In this document: piece by piece, positions 19,292-27,461 of the stretch | Layout: each line of letters opens with the position of its first letter | How positions within the stretch are numbered: position 1 is the stretch's first letter | Origin: DASSUW01 sp963803335 | GTDB taxonomy: Bacteria > Actinomycetota > Thermoleophilia > Solirubrobacterales > Solirubrobacteraceae | Reading direction: 5' to 3' | DNA: 64,000 nt | Assembly: GCA_963803335.1 (NCBI GenBank) | Contig: CAWDME010000006.1 | Location: forward strand, 1 to 64,000 | Notes under the pieces: model-generated | Told to the model about the DNA's origin: nothing | Seen by the model: only the letters and a program-made list of their open reading frames with translations | Database searches by the model: none | Position numbers and translations under genes: made by a program

Positions 19292-19666
19292 CTAGTCCAA
19301 CCAGCGGTCCGCCCAGCCTTTGAGCTCGGCGAGGGAGTTCTCGAGGTCGCGCCCGCGGTCGGTGAGCGCGTACTCCACGCGCACCGGGCTGGTGGCGGCG
19401 ACATGCCGCCGGACGATCCCGCAGCGCTCGAGCTCCTTCATCCGCTCGGACAGCAGCCGGTCGGACAGGTCGGGCACCGCGTGCGCGATCTCGGAGAAGC
19501 GCAGCGGCCCGTCCGCATGCAGGAGGACGTAGAGGATCGCGCCGGTCCAGCGCTTGCCGACCAGCTCCACGGCGCGGTGGAAATGCGGGCAGCAATGCGG
19601 TCGGCCCTCCGGACGGTCGAGCGCGACGACCGCCGCCTTGCGTTGGCTCCCCGGAGGGCCGGCCAT
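19292..19666 (-). CDS. HxlR-family winged-helix transcriptional regulator
   Basis: A 124-residue MarR-like HxlR regulator. CCPHFHRAVELVGKRWTGAI opens the domain, LRFSEIAHAVPDLSDRLLSERMKEL is the recognition helix-turn-helix region and VRVEYALTDRGRDLENSL is the wing and dimer helix. The two adjacent Cys plus His at the N-terminus could sense thiol or electrophile stress, as in some HxlR proteins. It lies three bases downstream of the AhpD-like gene, in the same operon, and is the obvious candidate to bind the dyad upstream of that gene. Confidence 0.9.
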   Translation of the reverse strand: MAGPPGSQRKAAVVALDRPEGRPHCCPHFHRAVELVGKRWTGAILYVLLHADGPLRFSEIAHAVPDLSDRLLSERMKELERCGIVRRHVAATSPVRVEYALTDRGRDLENSLAELKGWADRWLD

Positions 19667-19669
19667 GGG

Positions 19670-20233
19670 TTATGCGGCGCGGAGCACCCGCGTCTCCTCT
19701 ACGGAGCCGTCCACGGGAATCTCGCCGGCGACGTTGACCATCGCCGTGAAGGATTCCAGGCCGAGCACCGCGATGGCTTCAAGTAGCTGCTCGTCGCTCC
19801 AGCCGCTCTCCTTCGCCTCCTCGTGGAGATGGTGCGGAACCGCCCCCTGGGTGAGGAGGGCCTGCAGGTAGCGCAGCAGCGCGGCCTGCGACGGGTCGCT
19901 GGAATCCCACTCGCGCGCGAGGGCGACCTCGTCGATCCCGACGCCCGCCTGGCGCGCGGTCCGCGCGTGGATCGTGATGCCCGGCACCGAGCGGTAGTGC
20001 TCGGCGACGGCGAGCCCGATCCGCTCGAGCGTCGCGAGTGGCAGCGTCCCGTGGCGCAACTCGCCGCGGAAGCGCGTGTAGCCGCGCAGGGCGGCCGGCG
20101 ATCCGGCGAGCACGCCGAGGAAGTTGGGCAGCTGCCCGGCCGATGACGAAGCGCCCTTGAGAACGGGAAGCGAGCCTTCGGGCGCCGTCAGTTCATCGTG
20201 GATTTGAAAGCGGCTGATCTGGGTCTTGGGCAT
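19670..20233 (-). CDS. AhpD/carboxymuconolactone decarboxylase-like protein lacking the CxxC motif
   Basis: The ATG at 20233 (MPKTQISRFQIHDEL) gives a 187-residue protein; longer upstream frames look non-coding. The fold pattern is that of the AhpD-like superfamily: LPNFLGVLAGSPAALRGYTRF, LERIGLAVAEHYRSVPGI, an ARTARQAGV helix, LLRYLQALLTQGAVP and LEAIAVLGLESFTAMVNVAG. The usual CxxCxxxH active site is replaced by IHARTARQAG, so a peroxidase role with reducing cysteines is ruled out. It may be a decarboxylase-like enzyme or a non-catalytic member. It is coupled to the downstream HxlR regulator. Confidence 0.8.
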   Translation of the reverse strand: MPKTQISRFQIHDELTAPEGSLPVLKGASSSAGQLPNFLGVLAGSPAALRGYTRFRGELRHGTLPLATLERIGLAVAEHYRSVPGITIHARTARQAGVGIDEVALAREWDSSDPSQAALLRYLQALLTQGAVPHHLHEEAKESGWSDEQLLEAIAVLGLESFTAMVNVAGEIPVDGSVEETRVLRAA

Positions 20234-20294
20234 GGCGACCTGCCAGGGGGATCCGGGGGAGGCGGAAGGCCACGCCGGACCCGGGATGACCTTC

Positions 20295-20309
20295 CTTACG
20301 CTATGTAAG
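20295..20309. promoter_or_regulatory. candidate HxlR operator (CTTAC-N5-GTAAG)
   Basis: CTTAC at 20295-20299 and GTAAG at 20305-20309 form a perfect dyad with a 5-base spacer, 62 bp upstream of the AhpD-like start. HxlR proteins bind short palindromes of this kind. The link to the downstream regulator is inference. Confidence 0.45.
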
Positions 20310-20450
20310 TCTAGGCCGCTGAACAGAGGCCTACAACCGCGTATACGCACCCGGAGGCGATCCGGGTCTCTTTTCCGGTCCGAACGCAGACGCATGCGGC
20401 GTCCTCCCGGTCTGCACGGCGCTGCCGCGCCGAGCAGACCGGCAGGTTCG

Positions 20451-21188
20451 TTACACGTGGCTGGTCGCGATGGCGATGAAGATGAGCAGCAGCCCGAGCG
20501 CGAACGCCCACCCGGCGATCCGCTCCGGCCGCGGCCCGAGCCGCTCGTGCATGGTGCGCGGCGGGCGTTGGCGGGCGCGCGCCGGCGGCCCATAGAACTC
20601 GGCGGGGCGGCCGCCGATCTTCACGGTGCGCCGGCCCTCCTGGCCGCCGCGGACGATCCCGTCGGAGCCGCGGACCGCGCGCTCGGAGCCGCGGACCGCG
20701 CCCTGGGAGCCGCGCACGGACCCTTCGAAGCGCTCGGCGAGCGGCGCGAGATCCCTGTCATCGTCGAGCTCGACGTCCGGATCGAACGCCGGCGCCTCCG
20801 CGACGTGCTCCGGCGCGCGGTCGGCGAACGGCTCGTCGCCTGCCCACAGCTCGTCGTCTGCCTCGCGAGCGCGGAGTGCCGCGTCGCGGCTGGCGAACTC
20901 CTCCTCGGCGGGCTCGAGAGTCTCGAGCGGGAGCTCGTCGTCGCCGGTTTCGATGACGATCGTGCGGCGACCGTCGGCCGCGTCACCGCGTGGGAACTCC
21001 TCGAGCGGCGCTTCCGCGAAGGCGGCCTCCCGATGCGAGCGGCGCTCGAAGCGACGCCCCGGCATGCCGTCGAACAGCTCCTCCCCGACCCCCCAGTCAG
21101 CTACCTGGCGACGCCGCCGGCCGGATGGCCGCGGCTCTTCGTTGTTGTGGTCGTAGACGGCCCGCGCCCGGGCCTCGTGTTCAGGCAT
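20451..21188 (-). CDS. tail-anchored membrane protein with long acidic disordered region, behind a ydaO-type riboswitch
   Basis: A 245-residue protein starting MPEHEARARAVYDHNNEEPR. Residues 1-35 are polar and basic. About 35-140 are highly acidic, rich in Glu, Asp and Ala, and probably disordered. About 150-175 is a tandem heptad repeat (VRGSQGAVRGSERAVRGSDG). The C-terminus is a single transmembrane helix (IAGWAFALGLLLIFIAIATS) ending three residues before the stop, which predicts tail anchoring with the bulk in the cytoplasm. I do not recognise a characterised family. The upstream riboswitch suggests control by cyclic di-AMP, hence a role in cell-wall or osmotic homeostasis; that is inference. 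Confidence 0.75.
   Translation of the reverse strand: MPEHEARARAVYDHNNEEPRPSGRRRRQVADWGVGEELFDGMPGRRFERRSHREAAFAEAPLEEFPRGDAADGRRTIVIETGDDELPLETLEPAEEEFASRDAALRAREADDELWAGDEPFADRAPEHVAEAPAFDPDVELDDDRDLAPLAERFEGSVRGSQGAVRGSERAVRGSDGIVRGGQEGRRTVKIGGRPAEFYGPPARARQRPPRTMHERLGPRPERIAGWAFALGLLLIFIAIATSHV
20647..20720. repeat. 21-bp in-frame tandem repeat, about 3.5 units
   Basis: Units starting CCGCGGAC at 20647, 20668, 20689 and 20710 repeat every 21 bp inside the membrane protein gene and encode the VRGSxxA heptads. Such repeats can vary in number between strains. Confidence 0.75.
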
Positions 21189-21194
21189 ATCGTC

Positions 21195-21345
21195 CTCTTC
21201 GTGGCTTACGGGGTTAGCTGCCGGGCTCGCGCCGAAGAGCGGCGCTACGCCTTCCGGACAACCGGACGACGACTCGCCCCACCTGAGTGGGTCCCCCGCT
21301 TCCCGTCTGGTTCGGGAACTCAGCGGATACGTTCCCGACCCTAGC
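21195..21345 (-). ncRNA. probable cyclic di-AMP riboswitch (ydaO/yuaA motif)
   Basis: Read on the minus strand, three conserved ydaO blocks occur in the right order: CCGCTGAGTTCCCGAACC (about 21316-21333), GGGGGACCCACTCAGGTGGG (about 21278-21297) and CCCGGCAGCTAACCCCGTAA (about 21207-21226). The last block closely matches the hallmark 3' segment of actinobacterial ydaO elements. CTCTTCG (21233-21239) pairs perfectly with CGAAGAG (21195-21201), and that second arm overlaps the Shine-Dalgarno AGAGGA of the downstream gene. Direct control of translation is therefore plausible. The structure was judged by eye without a covariance model. Confidence 0.75.
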
Positions 21346-21430
21346 ACCCGCTCCGGTGGCGACAGCGAGCAGGCTTGCAGGACCCTCGGACAGACCCTGC
21401 AATGTGCGCGGATTGCTACGAGGGCGGTAA

Positions 21431-21931
21431 CTACTTGCCGGTTTGGCCGACGGCCTTCGCCACGTAGTTGGCGACGTCCTCGGCGTCCTGCCCGGTGTAG
21501 AGGCCGGCCGCCATCTGGCCGTTGCCCCGTGCGCGGCCGTTCTTCAGCGCGTCGAGCACGAGCGCCTTCGGCGGCCGCAGGTCGTCGAGGTTCGGGCCGA
21601 TCTCGGCGACCGCGTTCGAGGCCTTGAGCGTGTGGCAGTTCGCGCAGCGCAGCCCGAACAGCTCGCGCCCATGCTGCTCGGACGCTGTGAGATTGCTCAC
21701 GTTCGCCTCCGGGATGCTGTCGTTCTGCGACACGGCGGCGATCACCGCGGCGGGGACCCCGAAGCCGAGCACGAGCAGGAGGACGAGGAACAGCACGATC
21801 GCGAAGCGGCGCGCGCCGCGGCTCGTGGACATCAGCTGCTGGGCGGCGCCCGCCCGCCCGCCGCTCATGGCGACGAACAGCAGCCCGAGCCCGAGCAGCA
21901 CCCACGCTAGGACGAAGATCGTGACCAGCAT
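21431..21931 (-). CDS. membrane-anchored cytochrome c
   Basis: A 166-residue protein with two hydrophobic helices, LVTIFVLAWVLLGLGLLFVA near residues 2-21 and FAIVLFLVLLLVLGFGVPAA near 43-62. An extracytoplasmic class I cytochrome c domain follows. The haem-binding motif is CANCH near residues 95-99, and the probable axial methionine lies in NGQMAAGLYTG. It is likely an electron carrier to a terminal oxidase on the outer membrane face. It lies 46 bp downstream of dnaE2 on the same strand, though a functional link with DNA repair is unlikely. Confidence 0.9.
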   Translation of the reverse strand: MLVTIFVLAWVLLGLGLLFVAMSGGRAGAAQQLMSTSRGARRFAIVLFLVLLLVLGFGVPAAVIAAVSQNDSIPEANVSNLTASEQHGRELFGLRCANCHTLKASNAVAEIGPNLDDLRPPKALVLDALKNGRARGNGQMAAGLYTGQDAEDVANYVAKAVGQTGK

Positions 21932-21977
21932 GCGGGGCGGAAATCTACCCGGTCGGGCCGCTCGAAACGCTGGTGCT

Positions 21978-24900
21978 TCATCGCCGCCGCCCTGACGCGA
22001 AGCTCTGAACCGCCGGCGCCACCCCGCGGAAGTCGCTTGCCGCCGCGGCTGCGGCCGCGGCCGCCGCGGCCCGCCGCTCGGCCAACGCGACGACGTCCGC
22101 GGCGTCGTCCTCGGGCGCCACGAGCGGCTCCAGGTCGCGCACGTAGACGTTGATCGCGCCCCCCGCCTGCGGCAGCCGCTCGAGCCGGCCGTGGGCCATG
22201 ATCAGCGGCTCCGTCCGCACGATCAGCCGCCGCCGCTCGTACACCGGCGGCGGCACGATCAGGTTGATCGTCCCGAACTCGTCCTCGAGCAGGATGAAGA
22301 CGATGCCCTTGGCGGTGCCCGGCCGCTGGCGGGCGACGACCAGGCCACCGATGTGCACCGGCGTCCCGTGCGTGAGCCGCCCGAGGTCCGCGCACGACAC
22401 GGTGCCATCGGGCAGCGCGCCGCGCAGCAGCTTGAGCGGGTGCGGGCCGAGCGTGAGCCCGGTCGTGGCGTAGTCGGCGACCATGCCCTCCCAGCGATCG
22501 AGCGTGCGCAGCTCCGGCGCGGCGGGCACCTCGAGCGGCAGCGCCAGCTGCGTGCCCTCGCGCACGCGCTCGCCGGGCGCGGCGACGCCGAGCTGCCAGA
22601 GCGCCGTACGGCGCGAGCCGCCGAGCGCGTCGCACGCGCCCGCCCAGGCGAGCTTCTCGAGCGCCGGCCGGCCCGCCCCCGCGCGCGAGGCGAGGTCGGC
22701 GAGCGAGCGGAACGGCCCGCGCTCGCGGCGGGCGGCGACCAGCGCCTCGACCTCCTCGCGCCGCACACCGAGCACGTAGCCGAGACCGATCCGGACGCAG
22801 CCGATGGATGGGGGCGCCGCGGCCTCCGGAGAGGACGCGGGCACAGACGGCGCCGGATGCGCGGCGGCGGGCGGAGATGGCGCCGCGGGCGGGGCGACCC
22901 ACTCGACCGTGCACTCGGCCTCGCTGGCGTTGACGTCGGGTGGAGCCATCTCGATCCCGCGGCGCTGGGCCTCGTGGGCGAGGGTGTCGGGCGCGTAGAA
23001 GCCCATCGGCTGCTCGTTGAGCAGCGCGCACAGGAACTCCGGGCCGTAGTGCACGCGCAGCCAGGTGGACTGGTAGGCGAGCAGGCCGAAGGCGGCGCCG
23101 TGGGCCTTCGGGAAGCCGAAGCCGGAGAAGCCGACGATCATCGTGTAGACGCGTTCGGCGGTCTCCTCGTCAACGCCGTGGGTGGCAGCCGCGCCGTCGA
23201 GGAAGCGGCGGTGGTAGGCCTCGATCGCCGCCGCCGAGCGCTTGCGGCTCATCGCCCGCCGCAGCCCCTCGGCCTCGCCCGGCGAGAAGCCGGCGAACGC
23301 CATCGCCACCTCGATCACCTGGTCCTGGAAGATGATCGTGCCGAGCGTGTCGCGCAGCACCGGTTCGAGCGACGGGTGGTCGTACGGCACCTCGTAGTCG
23401 GGATCGACCTGCATCCGCTGGCGGCGCTCGATGTACGGGTTGACGGCGCCGCCGAGAATCGGCCCCGGGCGCACGATCGCGACCTGGATCGTGAGGTCGT
23501 CCAGGGTCTCGGGCCGCGTGCGGTACAGCGACTGCATCTGCGCGCGCGACTCGATCTGGAAGACCCCCATCGTGTCGGCCTCCTGGATCGCCGCGTAGGT
23601 CTCCTTGTCGTCGAACGGGATCCGCGACAGGTCGATCCGCTCGGTGCGCGTGCGCTCGATGTAGTCCACGCAGCGCTCGACCGCCGACAGCATTCCGAGG
23701 CCGAGCAGGTCGATCTTCAGGAAGCCCGCGTCGGCGCACGAGTCCTTGTCCCACTGGCACAGCTGGCGGCCCTCCATCGCCGCCGGCAGGACCGGGCAGC
23801 AGTCGATCAGCGGCCGCGTCGAGACGATCATCCCGCCGGAGTGCTGGGAGAGGTGCCGCGGCAGCCCGTACGCCTCGTCGCACAGCCGTGCCAACCAGGC
23901 CCACCGACCGGGCAGCGCGCGGTAGCGGGCCTCGTCGGCGATCCGCTCGGAGATGTTCACGTCCCCCGGATGGCGGCCGTTGACCATCGCCAGCCACTCC
24001 TCGGTGGACATCGCGAACGGCGCGCGGTTGTCGGGGTCGTTGAGCGGCGGCTGCGGGCCGCCCGCCTCCAGGCCCAGCGCCGACTCCACGTCGGCCGACA
24101 CGCCGCGCACCGCGAACGGCTCGGACCCGCGCGCCACCCGCTCGAGCTCCCCGGGCGGCAGGCCGAGCACCTTGCCGAGCTCGCGGATCGCGCCGCGCGA
24201 GCGGAACGTCGGGAACGCGGCGACCAGCGCCGACCGCTCGCGCCCGTAGCGCTCGTGCACGCGCGGGATCAGGACCTCGCGGATGTCGCGCGGGAAGTCG
24301 AGGTCGATGTCCGGCAGCGCGGTGAGCTCCTCGTTGAGGAAGCGGCCGAGGAACAGCTCGTTGGTCACCGGGTCGATGTGCGAAAGGCCGGTGAGGTAGC
24401 AGACGATCGAGGACACCGACGACCCGCGGCCGCGCCCCGGCGGCAGCAGCGCCCGCACCGACGACGGCCCGCGCACCTGCACCGCCACCTCGCGCGCGAG
24501 CTCGAGCAGGTCGCGGTGCAGGAGGAAGAAGCCGGCGAGGCCGAGCTGGTCGATCACCCGCAGCTCCTGCTCGAGCCGGGCCCGCGCCGCCTCGACGTAT
24601 GGAGAGCCGGCCGGGTAGCGCTCCTCCAGCCGCACCCAGCACAGCTCGGCGAGCTTGCCGAGCGCCGCCTCGTCCTCGGACCCCGGGTAGCGATACCCGA
24701 GGTCGCAGCGCAGGTCGAACTTCAGGCGCGCGGCGAGCCGCTCGGTCTCCGCCACCGCATCCTGATGCTCCGGGAAGCGCGCGGCCATCGCCTCCGGCGG
24801 GGCGAGCACGTGCGAGAAGTTGCCGCGGCGCAGCGGCTCCGACGCGTCGAGCGATGTGTGATTGCGCAGGGCGACGAACGCGTCCTGCAGCGGGGCGCGC

Positions 24901-25565
24901 TCGCGCGCGTGCGCGTGGACGTTGCCGGTGGCGACCGTCGGCACGCCGATCCGCGCCGCGAGCTCGGCCAGCGCGCGGTTGCGCGCGCGATCGTCGCGCA
25001 GGAAGGGACGCTGCAGCTCGACGCGCAGCCGGTCGGGCCCGAAGGCGGCCAGCAGCTCGCGCAGCCCCGCCTCGTCGTGCACGCCGTTGAGCGCGCAGCC
25101 GCTCAGACAGACGAGCCCGGCGGCGTGCTCGCCCACCTCCGCGAGCGGGATCTGCGGTGGCACGTCGACCCGCCGCATGCGCGTGCCGACCAGCGACTGG
25201 TGGCGGCCCCGACCCGCCTGGCGAGCCGCCCGGGCCTCCGCGCTCTCGTCGACCGCCCCGCGCGTGTGCGCGTGCGCCCGCGTGAGTAGATGGCAGAGGT
25301 TGCGCCAGCCCTGCTCGCTCTCCACCAGCAGCGTGATGTGGCGCCCGTCATCGAGGCTCAGCTCGGTGCCGTGGATCGCCCGCAGGCCGAGCGGCGCGGC
25401 GGCCTGCGCGAACTCCATCGAGCCCGAGATGCCGTTGTGGTCGGTGAGCGCCATCGCCGCGTAGCCGTACTCGGCCGCGGCGCCGGCTAACTCGTCCGGC
25501 AGCGAGGCCCCGTCGAGATACGAGAAGGCCGAGTGGGCGTGGAGCTCGACGTACATAGCGAACAC
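21978..25565 (-). CDS. dnaE2: error-prone DNA polymerase III alpha subunit
   Basis: A C-family polymerase of about 1195 residues, the ImuC/DnaE2 catalytic subunit of the SOS mutasome. The N-terminal PHP domain begins YVELHAHSAFSYLDGASLP. The polymerase active site carries the paired aspartates of LTALPDIDLDFPRDIRE and upstream GRGSSVSSIVCYLTGLSHID. Motifs FLKIDLLGLGMLS and MGVFQIESRAQM are typical. The C-terminal OB-fold follows a proline-rich linker, with no tau-binding tail of the replicative DnaE1 kind. The start is ATG 25565, inside the LexA box, or MYVELHAHS at 25556. The box next to the start shows SOS control. Confidence 0.93.
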   Translation of the reverse strand: MFAMYVELHAHSAFSYLDGASLPDELAGAAAEYGYAAMALTDHNGISGSMEFAQAAAPLGLRAIHGTELSLDDGRHITLLVESEQGWRNLCHLLTRAHAHTRGAVDESAEARAARQAGRGRHQSLVGTRMRRVDVPPQIPLAEVGEHAAGLVCLSGCALNGVHDEAGLRELLAAFGPDRLRVELQRPFLRDDRARNRALAELAARIGVPTVATGNVHAHARERAPLQDAFVALRNHTSLDASEPLRRGNFSHVLAPPEAMAARFPEHQDAVAETERLAARLKFDLRCDLGYRYPGSEDEAALGKLAELCWVRLEERYPAGSPYVEAARARLEQELRVIDQLGLAGFFLLHRDLLELAREVAVQVRGPSSVRALLPPGRGRGSSVSSIVCYLTGLSHIDPVTNELFLGRFLNEELTALPDIDLDFPRDIREVLIPRVHERYGRERSALVAAFPTFRSRGAIRELGKVLGLPPGELERVARGSEPFAVRGVSADVESALGLEAGGPQPPLNDPDNRAPFAMSTEEWLAMVNGRHPGDVNISERIADEARYRALPGRWAWLARLCDEAYGLPRHLSQHSGGMIVSTRPLIDCCPVLPAAMEGRQLCQWDKDSCADAGFLKIDLLGLGMLSAVERCVDYIERTRTERIDLSRIPFDDKETYAAIQEADTMGVFQIESRAQMQSLYRTRPETLDDLTIQVAIVRPGPILGGAVNPYIERRQRMQVDPDYEVPYDHPSLEPVLRDTLGTIIFQDQVIEVAMAFAGFSPGEAEGLRRAMSRKRSAAAIEAYHRRFLDGAAATHGVDEETAERVYTMIVGFSGFGFPKAHGAAFGLLAYQSTWLRVHYGPEFLCALLNEQPMGFYAPDTLAHEAQRRGIEMAPPDVNASEAECTVEWVAPPAAPSPPAAAHPAPSVPASSPEAAAPPSIGCVRIGLGYVLGVRREEVEALVAARRERGPFRSLADLASRAGAGRPALEKLAWAGACDALGGSRRTALWQLGVAAPGERVREGTQLALPLEVPAAPELRTLDRWEGMVADYATTGLTLGPHPLKLLRGALPDGTVSCADLGRLTHGTPVHIGGLVVARQRPGTAKGIVFILLEDEFGTINLIVPPPVYERRRLIVRTEPLIMAHGRLERLPQAGGAINVYVRDLEPLVAPEDDAADVVALAERRAAAAAAAAAAASDFRGVAPAVQSFASGRRR

Positions 25566-25572
25566 ATGTTCG
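25559..25572 (-). promoter_or_regulatory. LexA box upstream of dnaE2
   Basis: CGAACACATGTTCG is a perfect palindrome of the Gram-positive/actinobacterial SOS box (GAAC-N4-GTTC). It touches the dnaE2 start codon, so bound LexA would block the promoter and start region. The identical 14-mer precedes imuB. Confidence 0.9.
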
Positions 25573-25710
25573 CATGACGATCGGATGGAACGCGGTCGGG
25601 CCGCCGGTTGGCGGGCCCGGCGACCCGCCGCGAGTTGGGAACGGGGCGCAGGGGTTCCGGCGCAACACGGCGGGAGGTGGTCCTCGTTCCTCCCGCCGCG
25701 CGAGCCGGTG

Positions 25711-26034
25711 TCAGTGTGGTGGCCCGCGGGCTGTCGGCAGGGCCGGACGGCCGGCCGCGGCGGTGCCGGTGAGTTCCGCCGCGGCCGGGTGGTGGCCGCC
25801 CGGGACGGCTAGCTCCCCTGGGGTAATCCGCGTAGCAACGGGGAGGGGTGTTGCGGCGCGGACAGGGGTAACGCGGACGGGAGCCTTCCCGACCGCGGCC
25901 GTCTGCAGTGCGGGTCCAGGGGTCGGAGCCCACACGGGATCGACCGGCCTGCGCGTCCGAGCGTCAGCGCTCGGAGTGATCCCCGCCAACATGATGGCCG
26001 CGGCGGGGATCACCAGGGGGCGCAGGGCGGTCAT
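25711..26034 (-). CDS. possible small exported protein
   Basis: A 107-residue frame opening MTALRPLVIPAAAIMLAGIT followed by SADARTRRPV, which reads as a signal peptide with cleavage near ADA. The rest is rich in Pro, Ala, Thr and Arg and has no recognised domain. A GGGAGG stretch lies about 16 bases upstream, further than ideal. The composition could also arise by chance in GC-rich non-coding DNA, so the gene is uncertain. It lies between dnaE2 and the aminotransferase gene, both on the same strand. Confidence 0.4.
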   Translation of the reverse strand: MTALRPLVIPAAAIMLAGITPSADARTRRPVDPVWAPTPGPALQTAAVGKAPVRVTPVRAATPLPVATRITPGELAVPGGHHPAAAELTGTAAAGRPALPTARGPPH

Positions 26035-26099
26035 GACGATGAGTGTCGGGTGCCTCCCTGAGGAAATGCTGGGAACCGGCCGAGAGCCTGGTGAAGACG

Positions 26100-27461
26100 T
26101 CAGCCGGTGAGCGCCTGGACAGCGGCCGTGAAGGCCTCCGTGTGGCGGTCAACGTCCTCGTCGGTCGTCTGCGGGCTCATCAGCGCCATGTTGTGGAACG
26201 GCGTGATGAGCACGCCGCGGTTGGCGAGGTAGGCGTGCAGGTAGTCGTCGAGCTCGGTGTCGGCGGCGGCCGCAGATTCGGAGCCGGTGCGGGGCGGCGG
26301 GTCGGCGTAGCGGTACTCGGCGCGGGCGCCGAGCTGCGAGACCGTCCACTTCAGCCCGGCGGCGCCGAGGGCGCCGTTGACGCCCTCGACGAACCGCGTG
26401 GCGCAGTCGATCATGCCGTCGAACGCCTCCTCGGTGAGGACGTACTCGAGCGTCGCCCGGGCGGCTGCCAGCGACAGGGCGTTGCCGGCCAGCGTGCCGC
26501 CGACGCCGCCGACGTCCTCGATGTCGGCCTCCTTGTCGGCGTAGATCGCGTCCGCCAGATCCTGCGACATGCCGTAGGCGCCGATCGGGATCCCGCCGGC
26601 GATCGACTTGCCGATCGTGACGATGTCCGGCTCCAGCCCCCAGGCACGGGTGGCGCCCCCCGGGCCGGCGCTGAACGTGTGCGTCTCGTCGTCGATCAGC
26701 AGCGTGCCGTGCTCGCGCGTGAGCCGCCGCACCTCCGCCAGATAGCCGTCTTCCGGGAGCACGATGCCGATGTTGGTCAGCGCCGGCTCCATCAGCACGA
26801 CCGCGACGTCCTCGTGCGCGAGCTCGCGCTCGAGCGCCTCGGCGTCGTTGAACTCGACCACCCGCGTCGTCTCCGCGAGATCGACCGGCGCGCCGACGTT
26901 CCCCGCCCGCGCGACGGCCCGCCCGTCCGGGCCGATCACCGCGAACGACTCGTCGACGCTGCCGTGGTAGCAGTATGCGAAGACGAGGATCTTCGGGCGC
27001 TTCGTGACCTGGCGGGCGAGGCGGATCGCCCACCGATTGGCGTCGGTGGCGGTGAGCGTGAACGACCACACCGGCGGGCCGAAGCGGCGCGCGAGGTCGG
27101 CGCCGACCCAGGCGGCGTCGAACGTCGGCATCATCGCCGAGATTCCGCCTTCCTCCTGCACGCGGCGCACGATCGCCTCAACCGTCGGCTCCGGCGAGTG
27201 GCCCGCCATCGCGCCGGTGTCGCCGAGTGCAAAGTCGATGTACTCCACATCGTCGATATCGGTTACGCGCGCAGCGCGCGCGTTTTTCAGATACAGCGGG
27301 AAGCCGCCCGCGGCCATGTTCATCCAGGTCATCGGCACCCCGCCGAGCAGGTGCGGTTGGGCATCGGCGTAGGCGGCAGCGGAGCGCGGGTGCGACGCGG
27401 CGTAGGCGGCGCGCTCGTCGGCGAGGAGGCGCTGCAGGCGGGAGCGATCGATCTGGGTCAC
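26100..27461 (-). CDS. class III PLP-dependent aminotransferase (glutamate-1-semialdehyde aminomutase-like)
   Basis: A 453-residue fold-type I enzyme. The GTG start at 27461 is chosen because it overlaps the upstream regulator's stop (GTGA). Motifs are DVEYIDFALGDTGAMAGHSP, YCYHGSVDESFAV, LLIDDETHTFSAGPGGATRA (Asp binding the PLP ring nitrogen) and DIVTIGKSIAGGIPIGAYGM with the PLP lysine. The layout is close to glutamate-1-semialdehyde 2,1-aminomutase, but class III relatives include many omega-transaminases. No other tetrapyrrole genes are near, so HemL function should not be assumed. It ends an operon of two-component genes. Confidence 0.88.
   Translation of the reverse strand: MTQIDRSRLQRLLADERAAYAASHPRSAAAYADAQPHLLGGVPMTWMNMAAGGFPLYLKNARAARVTDIDDVEYIDFALGDTGAMAGHSPEPTVEAIVRRVQEEGGISAMMPTFDAAWVGADLARRFGPPVWSFTLTATDANRWAIRLARQVTKRPKILVFAYCYHGSVDESFAVIGPDGRAVARAGNVGAPVDLAETTRVVEFNDAEALERELAHEDVAVVLMEPALTNIGIVLPEDGYLAEVRRLTREHGTLLIDDETHTFSAGPGGATRAWGLEPDIVTIGKSIAGGIPIGAYGMSQDLADAIYADKEADIEDVGGVGGTLAGNALSLAAARATLEYVLTEEAFDGMIDCATRFVEGVNGALGAAGLKWTVSQLGARAEYRYADPPPRTGSESAAAADTELDDYLHAYLANRGVLITPFHNMALMSPQTTDEDVDRHTEAFTAAVQALTG

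Noticed and set aside
22191..25289. A 1032-codon plus-strand open frame opposite dnaE2
   Set aside because: Low-complexity Arg/His/Leu composition, no ribosome-binding site, and the dnaE2 frame on the other strand is clearly real.
26100..27461. Aminotransferase as hemL
   Set aside because: Fold and motifs fit class III enzymes generally; no tetrapyrrole genes are near and family-specific residues cannot be verified by eye.
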